Part shown: piece by piece, positions 33,398-46,069 of the stretch | How the letters are laid out: each line of letters opens with the position of its first letter | How positions within the stretch are numbered: position 1 is the stretch's first letter | From: Panicum virgatum | Taxonomy: Eukaryota > Streptophyta > Magnoliopsida > Poales > Poaceae | Length of the DNA stretch: 64,000 bases | Reading direction: 5' to 3' | Assembly (NCBI RefSeq): GCF_016808335.1 | Contig: NC_053137.1 | Coordinates: 2,521,092-2,585,091, forward strand | Notes under the pieces: model-generated | What the model was told of the DNA's origin: nothing | Databases searched by the model: none | Seen by the model: the letters and a program-made list of their open reading frames with translations, nothing else | Program-made: the position numbers and the translations under genes

Positions 33398-34410
33398 TAG
33401 GGGTTCACCAGGGTTTGCCGACATTAGGGGTTCACAGTCATGCCAAATGGAGGATGGTTCGCCAGGGTTTGCCGACATTAGTGGTTCACAGTCACAGCTA
33501 TGCTTGTGGTTGAGGAATGTCAATATGGAGGTAGGTGCTGGATGGGAACGATGCGGTACGTCATTTTGAGAGCTTGGCACCTTGAGCACGCGTAGTTGGT
33601 TGTGAGGAGGGTCGTCCAGATGTTATTTTTGTGAGGAATAGTGCGTGCTAGTTTCTTCACAGTTGAACTATCAAATCAGGACGGGTGGGGTGGGGAAGAT
33701 TCTTCACGGTCTGGGATCCAAACAAGGGTGTGATCTCTGACGTTGACAGCCTGGACAGGAACTACCTCAGGTCAGTATGGCACGAGCTGCACGAGCTCTG
33801 CTGTGTGACCCGGGCGCAACTTCACGGGTCCTTCCGCCAGAGGCACTGGAGCGAGTCCTTGGTCCACCACGCCGCGACTCATTATATCTTGGTCACATTC
33901 CGTTTGGTGCCAATCTTTATCACGTGTAGGAGCAGGCGTTTGCATTATTGTGGTAGCCTTCGTCTAATCATATTGTTTGCTGTAGCAGCCAGAGGGTACG
34001 TATAGCGCCTTACAAATAGTAGGTACGTACTACTAATATGACCTAGTTGCATTGTAGAATCAAAATTACAATAACTATAGTTCCAGTATACTAATCCAAG
34101 TTTTGTCTTTGGCTTCGTGCCAATCTTTATCACGTACTCCCTCTGTTCCAAATTATAGGTCGTTTGACTTTTTTAATTTCAAGTTTGATCACTCGTCTTA
34201 TTCATAATTTTTGTACAAATATAGTCAAATTTAAGTCATTTTTGAAGAATTTGTATTGATAAAGCAAGTCATAACAAAAGAAGTGATATTTTTTATAAAT
34301 ATTTTAATAAAACAGGTGGTCAAACTTGGGATTATAAAAGTCAAATGATCTATAATTTGAAACGAAAGGAGTACAAGTAAAATGTATGTGCCGCACGCAC
34401 GTGTTTTGTA
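33398..34410 (+). repeat. Duplicated block, copy 2
   Basis: Inverted copy of 25,300-26,290. Starts with a short tandem repeat (two units of CAGGGTTTGCCGACATTAG at about 33,408 and 33,465), then carries the unrecognised open segment at 33,685-34,005 (FFTVWDPNKGVISDVDSLDR) and the Stowaway at 34,137. Adjoins module C just as copy 1 adjoins module B. Confidence 0.8.
34137..34371. mobile_element. Stowaway-type MITE, second copy
   Basis: Same element as 25,340-25,573 in inverted orientation, with TA on both sides. It was present before the block duplicated. Confidence 0.9.
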
Positions 34411-34454
34411 AATGACCTATAATTTTTCATTGGGATATGGATGAACCCTAATGC

Positions 34455-35115
34455 ATCAACAAGGTCCATCCTCATGATGCATGTGCTGGTTGTAAGAGAT
34501 GGGTTTGACCGATTTAGTTGACTGACTAGTATATTGAATAATGAGCCAAACATTATTGAATGAAGACTAGCTAGGGAAGACTATACGTTGAATAATTAGT
34601 TTTTGCATGTGTAGTACGTGAGTGGAGGGGAGAAAGTTGGTTAGATGCCATACCTTGTCCTACCGGGCACTCGGCCACTGCTTGAGACCTTAGCCGCCAC
34701 CCAAATTGATCGGTACCGTACCATTGATGCGTGTGTAGATCCAACAAATACGGTTCAAGTGGGCAGACAACTGAGTTAATTTGCAGTACTTCAATTACTT
34801 ACCAAAGTCTAACAGACAAAGTTTGTAAGACCAGTCTCAATGGGAGTTTCATGGAGGGTTTCATAATATTAAATATCACCATTTTTGCTGACATGGCAAG
34901 GAGAGAGAATGGTGGAGTTTCATGAGATGTGAGGAGAGTTTCATCACCATGAAACTCATCTGGCACAGTTATCTAATTCTCAGCCTAGGTAACTGTGTCC
35001 ATGAAACTCCCAGTGAGACTGGACTAAGTGAACTTTCTATATTACACAACCCGCGTATACGGTTCACTGCATGTGCATGTTACAGAGTAATAAATAATGG
35101 CACTGCATATCTAAT
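34455..35115 (+). repeat. Flanking module copy D
   Basis: Direct repeat of copy C (33,020-33,390), interrupted by a Tourist MITE at 34,829. After the MITE it runs on (GTGAACTTTCTATATTACAC.., CACTGCATGTGCATGTTACA) in common with copy F at 59,380-59,465, which copy C lacks. Confidence 0.85.
34829..35024. mobile_element. Tourist-type MITE (196 bp, TSD TAA)
   Basis: Inverted ends GACCAGTCTCAATGGGAGTT and GTCCAGTCTCACTGGGAGTT, flanked by TAA on both sides (34826-34828, 35025-35027). The paralogous empty site in copy C (GTTTATAAGTGAACT near 33,378) confirms the TAA duplication. PIF/Harbinger-derived. Confidence 0.92.
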
Positions 35116-37640
35116 ACTCGCTCCGTCCAGAAAATTTCGGTGGGCCAGGAAGTAATAAAAGTAACGAATATCTCCTAAATTTTGGTGCGGCAACCAATAG
35201 TCGATCAATAATCTTGCAATTAATTAACCAAGCATAGAACTAATGAGGGATAATTGCGTCTTTTTCCTCTCTTTACTCCCTCCATTTTATTTTACATGTC
35301 GTATTAGGATTGTTCTAAGTCAAATTTGACTAAATTTGACCGAGGTTATAGAAAAATATAGCAATAATTATACTATCCAACATATGCACAATCAACATAT
35401 ATGTCTTCGTACATGTAAAACCGCCAAGGATTTGCCTTGGCGGCCAAAAATCGCCAAGGAATATACCAAAACCGTCAAGGAAATGATCCTTGGCGGCCAG
35501 CCGCCAAAAGCAAAATCCGCCAAGATTAGAGCGCCAAGAAAATTCCATCAACTTGACGGCTAGCCGCCAAGAATCATTTACTCGGCGGTTTGGCCGCCAA
35601 AAAAATGTAGATCCCTACTAAAATTACCAAAGCGCCAAGAAAATGTACCACCCGCCAAGGATATAACTTTACTTGGCGGTTGATGGCCGCTAAGAAAATG
35701 TATTAACTTGGCAGCTCTCAACCGCCAAGAAAACTTGGCAGTTGATGGCCGCCAAGGAAGGGTATTTACTTGGCACCGAAATTATAATTTCCTTGGCTAC
35801 CAACCGCCAATAAACACATACCACCAACATAAAAAATATAAATTTTGAAAATCTAGCCACAACTAGAATTCTTAATATAGCTGTCATTGATTTAGAAAGT
35901 ACAATTTGGAAAGCATACACGCATTGGCCTCAAAATTCACATATTCTCAAGATCATTACATATCTATTTACCCTACAAGCCTCGGTTAAACATCATGCAT
36001 CACAATACATAGCTCTATCAGTTAACAATAATACCCATAGACTGACTTAACCTCACATCACTACAATAACAGCCATCATCTTCATCACCATCTGAAAATA
36101 ATGAGGAAATAATTAGTATATCAGCTGACAAAGCATGTAACATTGTAATACTATGTTTTACCAAATGTGTAAAACGGAAAGAAGAAATTAAAATGCATAT
36201 CTCTTGTGAGTGATAAGCATCTGCTGCTCTTGCTAGTTTTCAGAGATTGAAAGATGGAACTTGCTGCTCAATTTATGTATTTATGTACTCATTGTAATAC
36301 AAGTGGAACTATGCCAGCTACCATGTATCTGAGTGTCCTAGGCAGTGAACCACAAACAGAAAGGAACGCAGGGTAGCATGTTCTATCTATCAATCTGCAT
36401 TGTGAATCGTTTCTTTAACTTGGTATAAAAAGATTTAAATCATACCCAATATTTGCTAAAAGGCTTTCATGTTTGAAATGTAAAGTCTGGGATCAGAAAT
36501 ATGTAAACCTATCTGAATCTAGATAGGAAACATGATTCAGAAAAATTATCTACATAACATTCTAACCTCAAATGCTTTCATACATGTATATTTTTCAGAA
36601 TGGCTCCCACAATAGCAGCTCTGTCCACGGCTCCCCCTTCTCCCCATGCACATTCATCCTGAAAAATAAAAGGGCATCCGTTGTACAAACTTATCCATAT
36701 CTCATCTAATCAATTCAGGCACAAGAGGGCATCAATAGAAACAAATCTGACAGGTGTGTTTCATCAAACACATGACAAGTGAGCTGCGGTGAGAAATTAA
36801 AAGCTCACCAGCCCATTTTAGATTAAAAAGGTAGAAATTGCAAGCACAACCACATAGTCTAATCTCGAGATGCACCAAAGCATAATATACAGGAAAAATA
36901 AACGTTGCAGATCTCATTATACGCTCACCTAGCTGTGCATTGTGGCCGGCGTCCTCGACTGCAGCATCCCCGGACTACCAATGCCTTGTGGGGCTGCCGC
37001 TGCCGTCTCGGTGGAGCTCGTGGTGGATGCTGTTGCTGCCACAGTAGACTTCATGGCATAGAGGATTATTATGCTTAGTGCTCACCTCGCTCACCTAGGT
37101 GTCGGCCCTCCGCCGGTCAGCCCCTCCACCACTGTTAGAAAATCTATCATTAGTACTGGTCGGGAACCCCCGGTTTGTACCGGTTTTTCGACCGGTATCG
37201 CTCCTCCGGTACTAAGTGCACACGCACTTAGTACCGGTCAGCTGGCCCGGTACTAAACGGCCTGTTTAGTACCGGTTGGTAACACCAACTGGTACTAAAC
37301 TGCTGGCCACACCAGCAGCTAGGCCGAGCAGTTTAGTACCGGTTAGTAATACCAACTGGTACTAAACGATTTTTTTTCTTTTTGATCCTTCATATTTGTT
37401 CTCTTTTCCTTTCAATTTCAATTAATTAGTATTAGTAGTCGTACTCGCATCGGTTTGTGTATTCGTACTCGTACTTGTATCTAGAATTCATATTTGTATA
37501 TGGAGCAAAGCAAATAAAAAAATTATATACATACATGGATAAAAGAAATGTTAGAAATTATATACATACATGGATAAAAGACAACAATATTTACAATTAT
37601 AAATTCTCATAAGTTTTTTCCGACAAATTCTTCAATAATT

Positions 37641-38033
37641 CTAATGATCTGCATCGTCATCGGCACCGGCATCCTTCTTGCGGCGTTTGTTGAGTTGATC
37701 AGCTCGAGCCACACATATCCTTGGATCGGAATGAAATTCACCTTTTGGATTTATCACCTCATCCAAAAGGAATTCACAGAGTGCTTCTTGAATTGCCCTG
37801 ATTCTTTCCAGTTCGATGAGGTTCTCTTTCATATTCCAAATCTGTCAACAACAAATAAACACCGATAGTTTAATTTAGTACCTGCATGGAATTAGATACA
37901 AGAAATTATTACTAATGTTATACGTACTTTGAAGTTTTCTTGTGTCACCCTCTTGGTATCTATGAAAAAAAAGAGCATGTGCTCACATACGTAGTATCCG
38001 CAGAGGTTGGTTCCTTGGTTCTATCTCAAACAC

Positions 38034-38067
<34 letters not shown>

Positions 38068-38640
38068 TGTTATGAAATATTCATGCTGTTTGAATAAATG
38101 AAAGTAGATGTGCGATATTCGTACCGGCTTGTTATGGTTGAATTCAAGTTCAGTCAGTGTTGACGTGACTCCTAATTGTGTTTTGAGGAACCGAGACCAT
38201 GCCCTTTGCATGATGTCTACGAGATTTTGATAAAATTCTGGTGGCTTCTTCAAGGAGTTCCACACAGTAACTCGGGACCGATCAATTTCGATCACAAGTA
38301 GGATCCAATGGAAACTGTTGATACATACATATGGATACAAGAAATGTTAGATATATACACGTATTGGCTAGTTGAAGTGACTCAAAAAATGAAAGGACTC
38401 ACTTAAAGTTGTACGGAAACAGAATGAATGTGCGATCGTGCTGCCCTTCCAAGGACATGACTAAATTATTCTCGGTCCGATTAGGATATTGGCGTACACT
38501 CTCCTCATGTATAACATTCGGATCGATGAAGCCAACGTTGTAAATCCTGCTATTCCGGAATTCTTGCATTTTCATCCCTCACGATTACAAATATAAGGAG
38601 GGAATGAGAAATCTAAATGACTTAGTAGAGCTAGAGTATA
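37641..38640 (-). pseudogene. Ulp1-like (C48) peptidase region of the inner CACTA element
   Basis: On the minus strand: RTFILFPYNF, an exon with SFHWILLVIEIDRSRVTVWNS (catalytic His; Asn at the usual Asp position), then LCGYYVCEHM (catalytic Cys, 37,976-38,008), and a basic tail ending near 37,641 (NKRRKKDAGADDDADH). GT/AG-like breaks separate the pieces, so introns are likely. Known: many plant CACTA and MULE elements carry Ulp1-like domains related to SUMO proteases; their role in transposition is unclear. Confidence 0.75.
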
Positions 38641-38666
38641 CAATTGACAAGAAACACTTACATAGA

Positions 38667-39656
38667 TCATACACTGACGACGGAATTGTCTAGGGTGTCT
38701 TGATGGAATAGAAACCAAAAATGGTCAAAATCGATCCAAATGTCATCCATTCCCCGATAGAAATGGGTATGTTTAATTCGAGTAGCTAGCATTATATACC
38801 CCTCTGCACATGCTTTCAAGTACCTCTGATGGAACTCACGCATTCTTGGTAGTAGGGTGTCAATCAACTCTGGCCACATCAGAGGTTCCCCCAGTACAAA
38901 TGGCTTTCTTCCTGCCCCTTGGTGAACCGGGATTTTTTCATGACCTAGGAGCTGAGCTTTTGTGAGGTTCATTTCCTTGACAAACTCAGCAGTAGCTTCA
39001 TCCTCTTTTGAAAGCACTACTAGAGGGGGTACGCTTTGTTTGGGTTGTTCGCCGAGCCGGGGGACTTGGTTGTACCTCCGATTACTCTTCTTCTCCCATG
39101 ATTTTGTAATCGAGCGGTCGTAGTCCGACATCAATGGAGGCTTTGGTTGGCACATCATGGATAGATAGAATTTCTTCCCTGCTAGATCCACTAGTTCCTT
39201 TGGCGGAGGCTTCTTTGGCTTCAACTGCTTGCGCACGTCTTCTTGCACCCAAGGGGCCACGAGGGATGAATTCTGTAGAACGGTGAAATTTGCTTTGCGG
39301 ATTTCACTTTCAGGGATGTGCATATTAGATTTCTTACCTAGTGTGCCCTTTCCTTTCAGTCGCCCATCATAGCGTGACATGGGGACCCCAATCGGACTAA
39401 GTTCATTAATGAAATCAATACAAAACTCAATGACCTCCTATGTTCCATAGCCCTTGGCGTTACATCCTTCTGGCCGAGAACGATTCTGAACGTACTTCTT
39501 TAAGACTGCCATGTATCTCTTGAAAGGGAACATATTGTGTAGGAATATAGGGCCTAAAATCTTTATCTCTTTCACAATATGAACTAGGAGATGGGTCATA
39601 ATATTAAAGAACGAAGGTGAAAATACCATCTCAAAACTGACAAGACATTGGACCAC
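38667..39656 (-). pseudogene. CACTA second-gene region (DUF4218-like end plus linker)
   Basis: 39,656-39,438 encodes a DUF4218-type segment (FFNIMTHLLVHIVKEIKILG, FPFKRYMAVLKKYV) that normally follows the TNP2 core. 39,380-38,667 is a 237-codon open frame, rich in lysine and proline, that leads toward the Ulp1-like part. A stop near 39,438 separates the two. Confidence 0.7.
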
Positions 39657-39678
39657 ATCATTCTGTAGCCTTGTGAGC

Positions 39679-41474
39679 TTATTTGGATCGATTGCCTTCT
39701 TTTGTTTCTTTCAAATCATGTCTTGCTTCCAGTGTATCTTTTGACTGCCCATACATACCAAGGAATTCTAGCAGGTTCACGCAAAGATTCTTTGTCAAGT
39801 GCATCACATCGATTGCGTTGTGGACCTCCAGGACTTCCCAATATGGGAGTTCCCATAGTATGGACTTCTTCTTCCACATTGGGGCATTGCCGTTTTCATC
39901 ATTCGGAACTTGTTGGCTTCCACGGCCCTTTCCAAACACGACATGGACATCCTTCACCATCGAGAAAACACGCTTCCCATTTCGGAACATAGGCTTAGCA
40001 CGAGTTTCTGGTTCCCCTTTGAAATGTTTTCCTTTTCTTCTTAAGGGGTGGTTGAGGGGAAGGAATCGACGATGACCCATGTACACGACCTTCCTATAAT
40101 TTTTTAGATACAAGCTGTCGGTTTCTTCTAGACAATGAGTGCATGCCTAGTATCCCTTATGCGATTGTCCTGACAGATTGCTAAGTGCAGGTCAATCGTT
40201 GATGGTAATGAAAAGTAATGCTCACAGGTCAAAATTCTCCTATTTGTACTCGTCCCAAACACGTACACCTTCCTCCTTCCACAGCAGCAAAAGTTCATTA
40301 ACCAACGGTCTTAGGTACACGTCAATATCATTGCCCGGTTGTTTTGGGCCTTGGATAAGCACCAGCATCATCATGTACTTCCGCTTCATGCATAGCCAAG
40401 AAGGAATATTGAACGTACAGAGGATCACAGGCCATGTACTTTGACTGCGGCCCCACTCGCCGAATGGATTCATTCCGTCTGTACTTAAACCGAACCTTAT
40501 GTTCCTTGGGTCCTTATCAAAATCTCGGAAATCTCTATCCACGTTTCTCCACTGGGACCCATCCGCAGGGTGTCTCAGCATCTGATCTTTCTTACGCTCT
40601 TCTTTGAGCTACCGCATCAATTTAGCATTGGATTTATTTCTGAAAAAGCGCTTCAAATGTGGTATTACTAGGAAATACCACATCACCTTAGCGGGAACTT
40701 TTTTCTTGACGGGCTCCCCATCGACCTCACCAGGATCATTTTGCCAGATCTTGTACCGTTTTGCATCACAGACAGGATAAGCATCCAGTTTCTCATATTC
40801 TTCGCCTCAATAGAGAATACAATCGTTAGGACATGCATGATTTTTCTATACCTCCAATCCAAGAGGGCAAACAACCTTCTTTGCTTCGTATGTTGTAGAG
40901 GGCAGTTCATTCCCCTCTGGAAGCATGTTCTTCACGATTCCATGTAGCTCATCAAATCCCTTATCGGTCTGCCTTCCACTGCAGCATTTCAAGTGTGGTA
41001 CCCAACTTTTTAAGCCCCTGCTTGCAATCTGGATACAATATTTTTTTGTGATCCTCCAACATCTCCTCGAACTTTTTTGACTCCTTTAAAGTGTCACAGT
41101 CTCTTTGTGAATCCACTAGAACCTAATCTAATTCATCAGGTGGTTGGTCTTCTGCTAGCCTCGTCCATTTCTTCAGCATCGTCCATGGGTTCATCTTCAA
41201 AGGCTCCCGCTTCATATAGATGAGCCCAGTCTGCAATATTATGATCATCATCTTCTTCACCATCGTGCATCACAACTCCAGATTCACCGTGCTTGGTCCA
41301 AAGAGTATAGTTATCCATGAAACCCTTTTCATAAATGTGGGCATGTAGAGTGCTTCTCTTAGAGTATTCTTTTTTATTTTGGCAAAGGTGGCATGAACAA
41401 CACATGAAACCTTTCGATGACTTGTGGGCCTCTGCCGCATCGAGAAAAGACTTTAGACCATTAATCCACGCCAT
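39679..41474 (-). pseudogene. TNP2-type transposase of the inner CACTA element
   Basis: ATG at 41474 opens the transposase-associated domain (MAWINGLKSFLDAAEAH, CCSCHLCQN). The frame changes near 41,155 and continues through the Transposase_21 region: CPNDCILY, YPVCDAKRYKIW, FGLSTDGMNPFGEWG, and down to VHNAIDVMHLTKNL near 39,810. Several in-frame stops (for example after ELD near 41,128, LEV near 40,850 and ILY near 40,810) show decay. Known: TNP2-type proteins cut the CACTA ends. Confidence 0.85.
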
Positions 41475-41731
41475 GGTGCACTAGTCGCCGTACATCCATT
41501 GTCGGTCCATCGATCTACAATTTTGTATGAAGTAACAGCATTATTTTACTTGTATTCATATCATTTGGCACATAACATAATGAGATACAATTGCCATTTT
41601 TGCGAATTTAACAATAAAATATAAAAGGTCCGAATATCCATCACATAACATGCTTAAATTAAACAACATGATAAATAAAAGTCCAAATTAATAAATATAG
41701 ATTACACTACATGCTAGCTACCTAATACAAA

Positions 41732-42091
41732 CTACTCATCATGAGATCTTTTGACCGATGCCTCGTGAACTGCCTCGCGAAGTCTTGACACTGAACGGTC
41801 ATATTCCGCCAGCCCTGACTCTTCACGTCTTGCATTATATCGAGCCATCAACTCACGATCATCATCAGTACCATGCAACTCGACGTTAAATTCACGATAA
41901 AATTTACGGCTTTCTTTGCCAAGGGAGAATATATGAAAAGCTTTCTTAATCGAACGACGAATACGACCGCTAACAAGATCAACACGCTCTGCAGGGTGGA
42001 ACTCAAGCGAATGACCGGTGCACTCCAATTGATTGCGTACTGCCGCCCGAGCCGCAGCTCGACGCTCAAAGGTATCATGTTGCAAAGACAT
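41732..42091 (-). CDS. Accessory ORF of the inner CACTA element (119 aa), function unknown
   Basis: Open from ATG at 42091; charged, arginine-rich, no recognised domain. It lies between the 5' terminal repeats and the transposase on the same strand, so it is probably a first exon or small ORF of the element. I do not recognise a function. Confidence 0.4.
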   Translation of the reverse strand: MSLQHDTFERRAAARAAVRNQLECTGHSLEFHPAERVDLVSGRIRRSIKKAFHIFSLGKESRKFYREFNVELHGTDDDRELMARYNARREESGLAEYDRSVSRLREAVHEASVKRSHDE

Positions 42092-42869
42092 TTCTAAGAA
42101 GTAATATTAATAATAGGTCAATTATATGTCTCATTAAGAAACAAAACTAATTTCAGTACACTAATCAAATAAATGTAAAAAATGAACAAATTATTAGAAT
42201 TAAAATGAAAACATAAATTGTAAACCATAATGAAAACAAAGATTTTTTAAACTTCTCGATGGTTTCCAATATGAGCCCGAATAAATACATCAATAGAGTG
42301 TCAAAATAATCAACGTAAAAGTCGCATTAAGAAATAAACATTTGTTTCTAATGTCAGTTCAAATGCTAAACTAAATTAATTAACAAATAAAACTAATGTC
42401 ATCATTATACATGTAAAAGTACTGAATAAAACTAATTTACAAAACAAAAAAATTATCTACCTAAAAGGAAACAAACTAACACACTAACCATGACATTTCA
42501 AAATAATTGAAAAAAAATCATTAGAAATTAAGCATATTCAAACTATCTAATAAATCTTCTCTATGTCCAATTTATCAATTCTATACATCTCAAAACAATG
42601 TATAAATAAAAAAAATCAAGCTCATACTCACTCTTTCTAAAAATTCTAAGTTTCTCTAAATATGGAGCGTTAAACAAAGAATAAAGACCATCAAACAAGA
42701 GAGAATGAAGTTGCAAACCTTTAACACACTTGGATGAGTGAAATCCCCACAAAAATTGAAAAAATGGGCAGCACCTCCTCTCTCATGCCATGGAAGCACC
42801 CCGAGCTCAGTGAAGAAATGGTTGGCTCGGGCTCGGGGATGAAGAAGGCGAGCTGATTTATAGTGGGCA
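42092..42869. other. Non-coding interior of the inner CACTA element
   Basis: AT-rich, no open frame with recognisable content. Probably leader or intron of the transposase transcript. Confidence 0.4.
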
Positions 42870-44788
42870 TGTTAGTACCGGCTAGAGACACCAGCCGGTA
42901 CTAAATCTCTCATTTAGTACCGGCTGGTGTCTCCAGCCAGTACTCAATTTCCTCGGAGCCATTTAGTACCGGCCCGTGTCTCCAGCCGGTACTAAATGGC
43001 TCCTAGCCGTTGCGCACCGGTGTCGGTGCTGGCTCTTTAGTACCGGCTGGAGCCACGAGCCGGTACTAATAGGCTCCGATTTTTTGACCGGTACAAAATG
43101 GAGCCGTTAGTACCGGTCGAAAGTTCGACCGGTACTAACGTGCATGGACGAATGACCCATTTTCTAGCAGTGCACCCTCGTGGCCTCGGCGCCTTGCCCT
43201 CAGGCCCTCCTGGCTACGGCCAGCCGCCGGCGACCCGTAGCCGGTCTCCCCGCGGGCGCACGGCTTGATGATGGATTTGCCAGCCCTAGGTTTCTTGACT
43301 TGGGGAATTTCAATTTTGCAATTTAGGGATTTTGAGAAAAACAACAGGGAGAAGGATAGAACGACGAGCGCTCTGCTCCCTAGAGGCAAGCACCCGATAG
43401 GGATGGGCGAGGGCGCGAGGCAGGACCGTGCAGCACCTCTGCATCGGCATGGGGTCATGGGGAGGAAGAGGAGGTGCAGGCGCAGAGGGGGCGGGGGAGG
43501 GTGACGAGTTAGGGTTTCTTGGGGGTTTTTATTCCAGTCAGGGTGCATCTTCGCCGTGCGTTCCGATCTGACGGTGTAGGATAATGCTGGGGCTTGTTTG
43601 GGCTGAGATGGGCCCAATAACAAGGTAGGCTTTTATCTGTAGGCTAAATAAATATTGTAAGATGGACAACTACATGCATTTCTATTTATTATCACAACAA
43701 AATATTTTTTTCACCAAATTATGAACAGTGGAACAATATGAACTAAATAAAAATGTCATATATGTGCAAGTGCACTTAAGAAGTACGTCATATATATTAT
43801 ACATGAACTTGACAACATCTAGTTTGGTCCTGCAAAATTTCAATATTCCATTAATAAATATGGGTATAAGAAACTATTATGTTATTGAAAAAATTAGATT
43901 CTAAAGTATCAAAATATTTGAGTGTGATATATGTGTAAGGGAACTTAACAAGCATGTCATACTTTTAAGTATCACATGTGTCTATGTGAGGCTAAGTTCA
44001 AGTGCCATGTATATTTAAGTGAACTTTATTTGTTGAATTGATGTGTTATATATGTTTAGGTGAACAAGTTTAAATGACACATGGGTTTAAATGAACTTAG
44101 TAAATTCAAGCATATTTGTAAGTGAACCTTACAAGATACAAAAAGGGAAACACATGTGTGCCATTTATGTTTAAGTGAGAATAAGTATGTCATATGTGTT
44201 TAACTGTGGTACGTGTCAAGTGATCGTAACAAGTGTTAGTTAACTTAACCCACCAATTATCACTTTGCCTTAACAAGATACAAAATTTAAACATATATAT
44301 GTTAAATAACTTTAAGGAAAACAAATCATATCATATTATATACATAACAGGCATTTTCTTCGCAGTTATGCAATTTCCTTGGCTGTCAGCTGCCAAGGAA
44401 ATGTGCTGTTTTCTTGGTGGTTTAGCCAAACAGCCAAGGAAAATACCCATTTTCTTGGCGGTCAATTGAAACTGGCAAGCAAATATGCATTTTACTTGGC
44501 GGATACAATATCACGCCAAGTAAAATATAGTTTCCTTGGCGGTTGTATTTTGGCCGACAAGAAAATATCTGGCCGCCAAGGTAATTCCAATTTGGGGTAG
44601 TGATATACTTCATGGTGGATTCAATGAAACAAATTTGGTATTGTAAATATTATTATTTCTTTCTATAAGTTTGGTCAAAGTTTGTCAAGTTTGACTTAGA
44701 ACAAACCTAATATGATATGTCAATAAAAATAAAGGGAATATTTTGTTGGCAAAAAACTACAATGCCCTAAGTAACAGGACGGAGGGAG

Positions 44789-45333
44789 TAGCTGCACTCA
44801 GAGATTGTCTGCAGATACTACAATATGCATCTAAACTTTCCAGATTCTTATGATGCCCGAATATTGTCAAAGATTCACTGAGGTATTCTCCGAGGTATCA
44901 ATTCACGCGATCAAATTTCTACACAAAGATGTGACATATATATTTGAATGGACAAATGAATACGATATCAACTTTCAAAATAACTATATTTGTAGCAAAT
45001 TTTAGACACATTACAAGAACCATTCTCTGTACAACGTGTAACAATACTTTGACCAAGCTCCTATATACGTGACAAAGTACGTCACCTATCAAACGAGCAA
45101 GACTTGAATTAATATAATATAGGTGCTAATGTCATCATCATTGAGGTACACCAACGGAGCACCAGGAAATAACCTGTTCATACATACTGGACATACCCGT
45201 AGCGAGGTACAGTAGTGCATCCTCATGATGCATGTGCGTGACTATGAATGAAACAAATGACCAACCGATCGACCATGTGTTGAGCCGTTCGTTGTCAATC
45301 AAAAGCAACATGCACAACTTGCCCTGACGAGAG
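44789..45333 (+). repeat. Flanking module copy E
   Basis: 44,800-45,020 matches 60,480-60,735 (ATATTGTCAAAGATTCAC, TATTTGAATG.ACAAATGA, TTAGACACATTAC). 45,020-45,333 matches 13,985-14,230, 27,000-27,300 (inverted) and 58,985-59,190. It stops at GACGAGAG exactly where the retroelement LTR begins. Copy F shows how the sequence should continue (CTGACCTTCTCG). Confidence 0.85.
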
Positions 45334-46055
45334 TGTTGACACAGAATCGCGCCAACACACTCGAATGCGCTAGAACGCGCGGATCATCGACACGATCTTC
45401 ACCAACGGGCTCCCTGCGCACAGACCGGTCAGACCGGTAGTGGCGACCGGTCAGACCGGTTCTACAGAGAACGCCGCGAAAACCTAAAACCTCGAGCTCG
45501 GGAGGGACCCCGTCGGAGCTCGTGGATCTAGGGTTGCTCTGAGGTCTGCAGGCCACTCAGAACGCCATCGAACGTCGTGGAGACGAGCAAAGAACAGCAA
45601 ATAGGGTTGGAAAAGTTAGGGTTTGGAGAATAAAAGGTAAAGGTAATTGTGTGAATCGATTGGGATTACCCTCAATCGGCCGTGGCCCTTCATATATATA
45701 AGGTGGGGAGGTCTGTACCCGTTAGGAGTCGGAACCCTATCAAATCCCGTGTCAAAATACAACTCCTAACTCGGACTGGGCGTTTCGGACCGGTCTCTGG
45801 ACCGGTCTGACCGCTCTGGACCGGTCTGACTGGGGTGCAGGTCTTCTGGGAGGCATAACTCCCTCATCCGGACTCCGAATTAGACGTTCTATATATGCAT
45901 TTCGATCTTCACGACGAGATCTACGCAATGGTGCAGTCCAATTTGCAATTTGACAAACTTGTCTAGACCGGTCTGACCGGTTCAAGGGAGAGGTCTGACC
46001 GGTCCTGCCCAGATTGTCCAGAAAACCTTCATCGTGCCAATTTTGAGTGTCAACA
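45334..46055 (-). repeat. 3' LTR (722 bp)
   Basis: Bounded by TGTTGACACAG and its inverse GAGTGTCAACA. It has a TATA-like ATATATATAAGG near 45,690 (gene strand reversed) and at least three GACCGGTC clusters (45,420-45,460, 45,790-45,835, 45,965-46,000). The outer flank is GACGAGAG. Confidence 0.9.
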
Positions 46056-46069
46056 TATGCCCCTGTTTC

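Larger units (their letters stand above)
37130..43172 (-). mobile_element. Inner CACTA (En/Spm) element, TSD CAC
   Basis: Termini CACTGTTAGAAAA (37130) and the inverse of CACTGCTAGAAAA (ending 43172), with CAC on both outer sides (37127-37129; 43173-43175), the 3-bp duplication expected of CACTA elements. Subterminal regions (37,150-37,360 and 42,870-43,145) are packed with TAGTACCGG motifs in both orientations. The coding strand is minus, with a TNP2-type transposase, an accessory ORF, and a protein with an Ulp1-like protease end. About 6.0 kb; coding parts carry several stops. Confidence 0.92.
35400..44602. mobile_element. Outer CACTA element (CTTGGCGG family), non-autonomous
   Basis: The right end, read inward, is CACTACCCCAAATTGG followed by CTTGGCGG motifs (44,368-44,580). 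The left end (near 35,400-35,418) is decayed, but 35,418-35,815 carries at least ten CTTGGCGG/CCGCCAAG copies in both orientations, typical of CACTA subterminal transposase-binding repeats. Interior pieces 35,830-37,129 and 43,173-44,360 have no recognisable transposase. It is split by the second CACTA element. Confidence 0.65.
35276..44788. mobile_element. Stowaway-like MITE split by a nested CACTA insertion
   Basis: The left part (35,276 to about 35,400) starts CTCCCTCCATTTTATTTTAC and the right part (44,603-44,788) ends ..CAGGACGGAGGGAG, with TA on both outer sides. The inner arms (GTCAAATTTGACTAAATTTG; GGTCAAAGTTTGTCAAGTTT) are complementary as in one MITE. Some 9.2 kb of CACTA DNA lies between. 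Confidence 0.65.
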
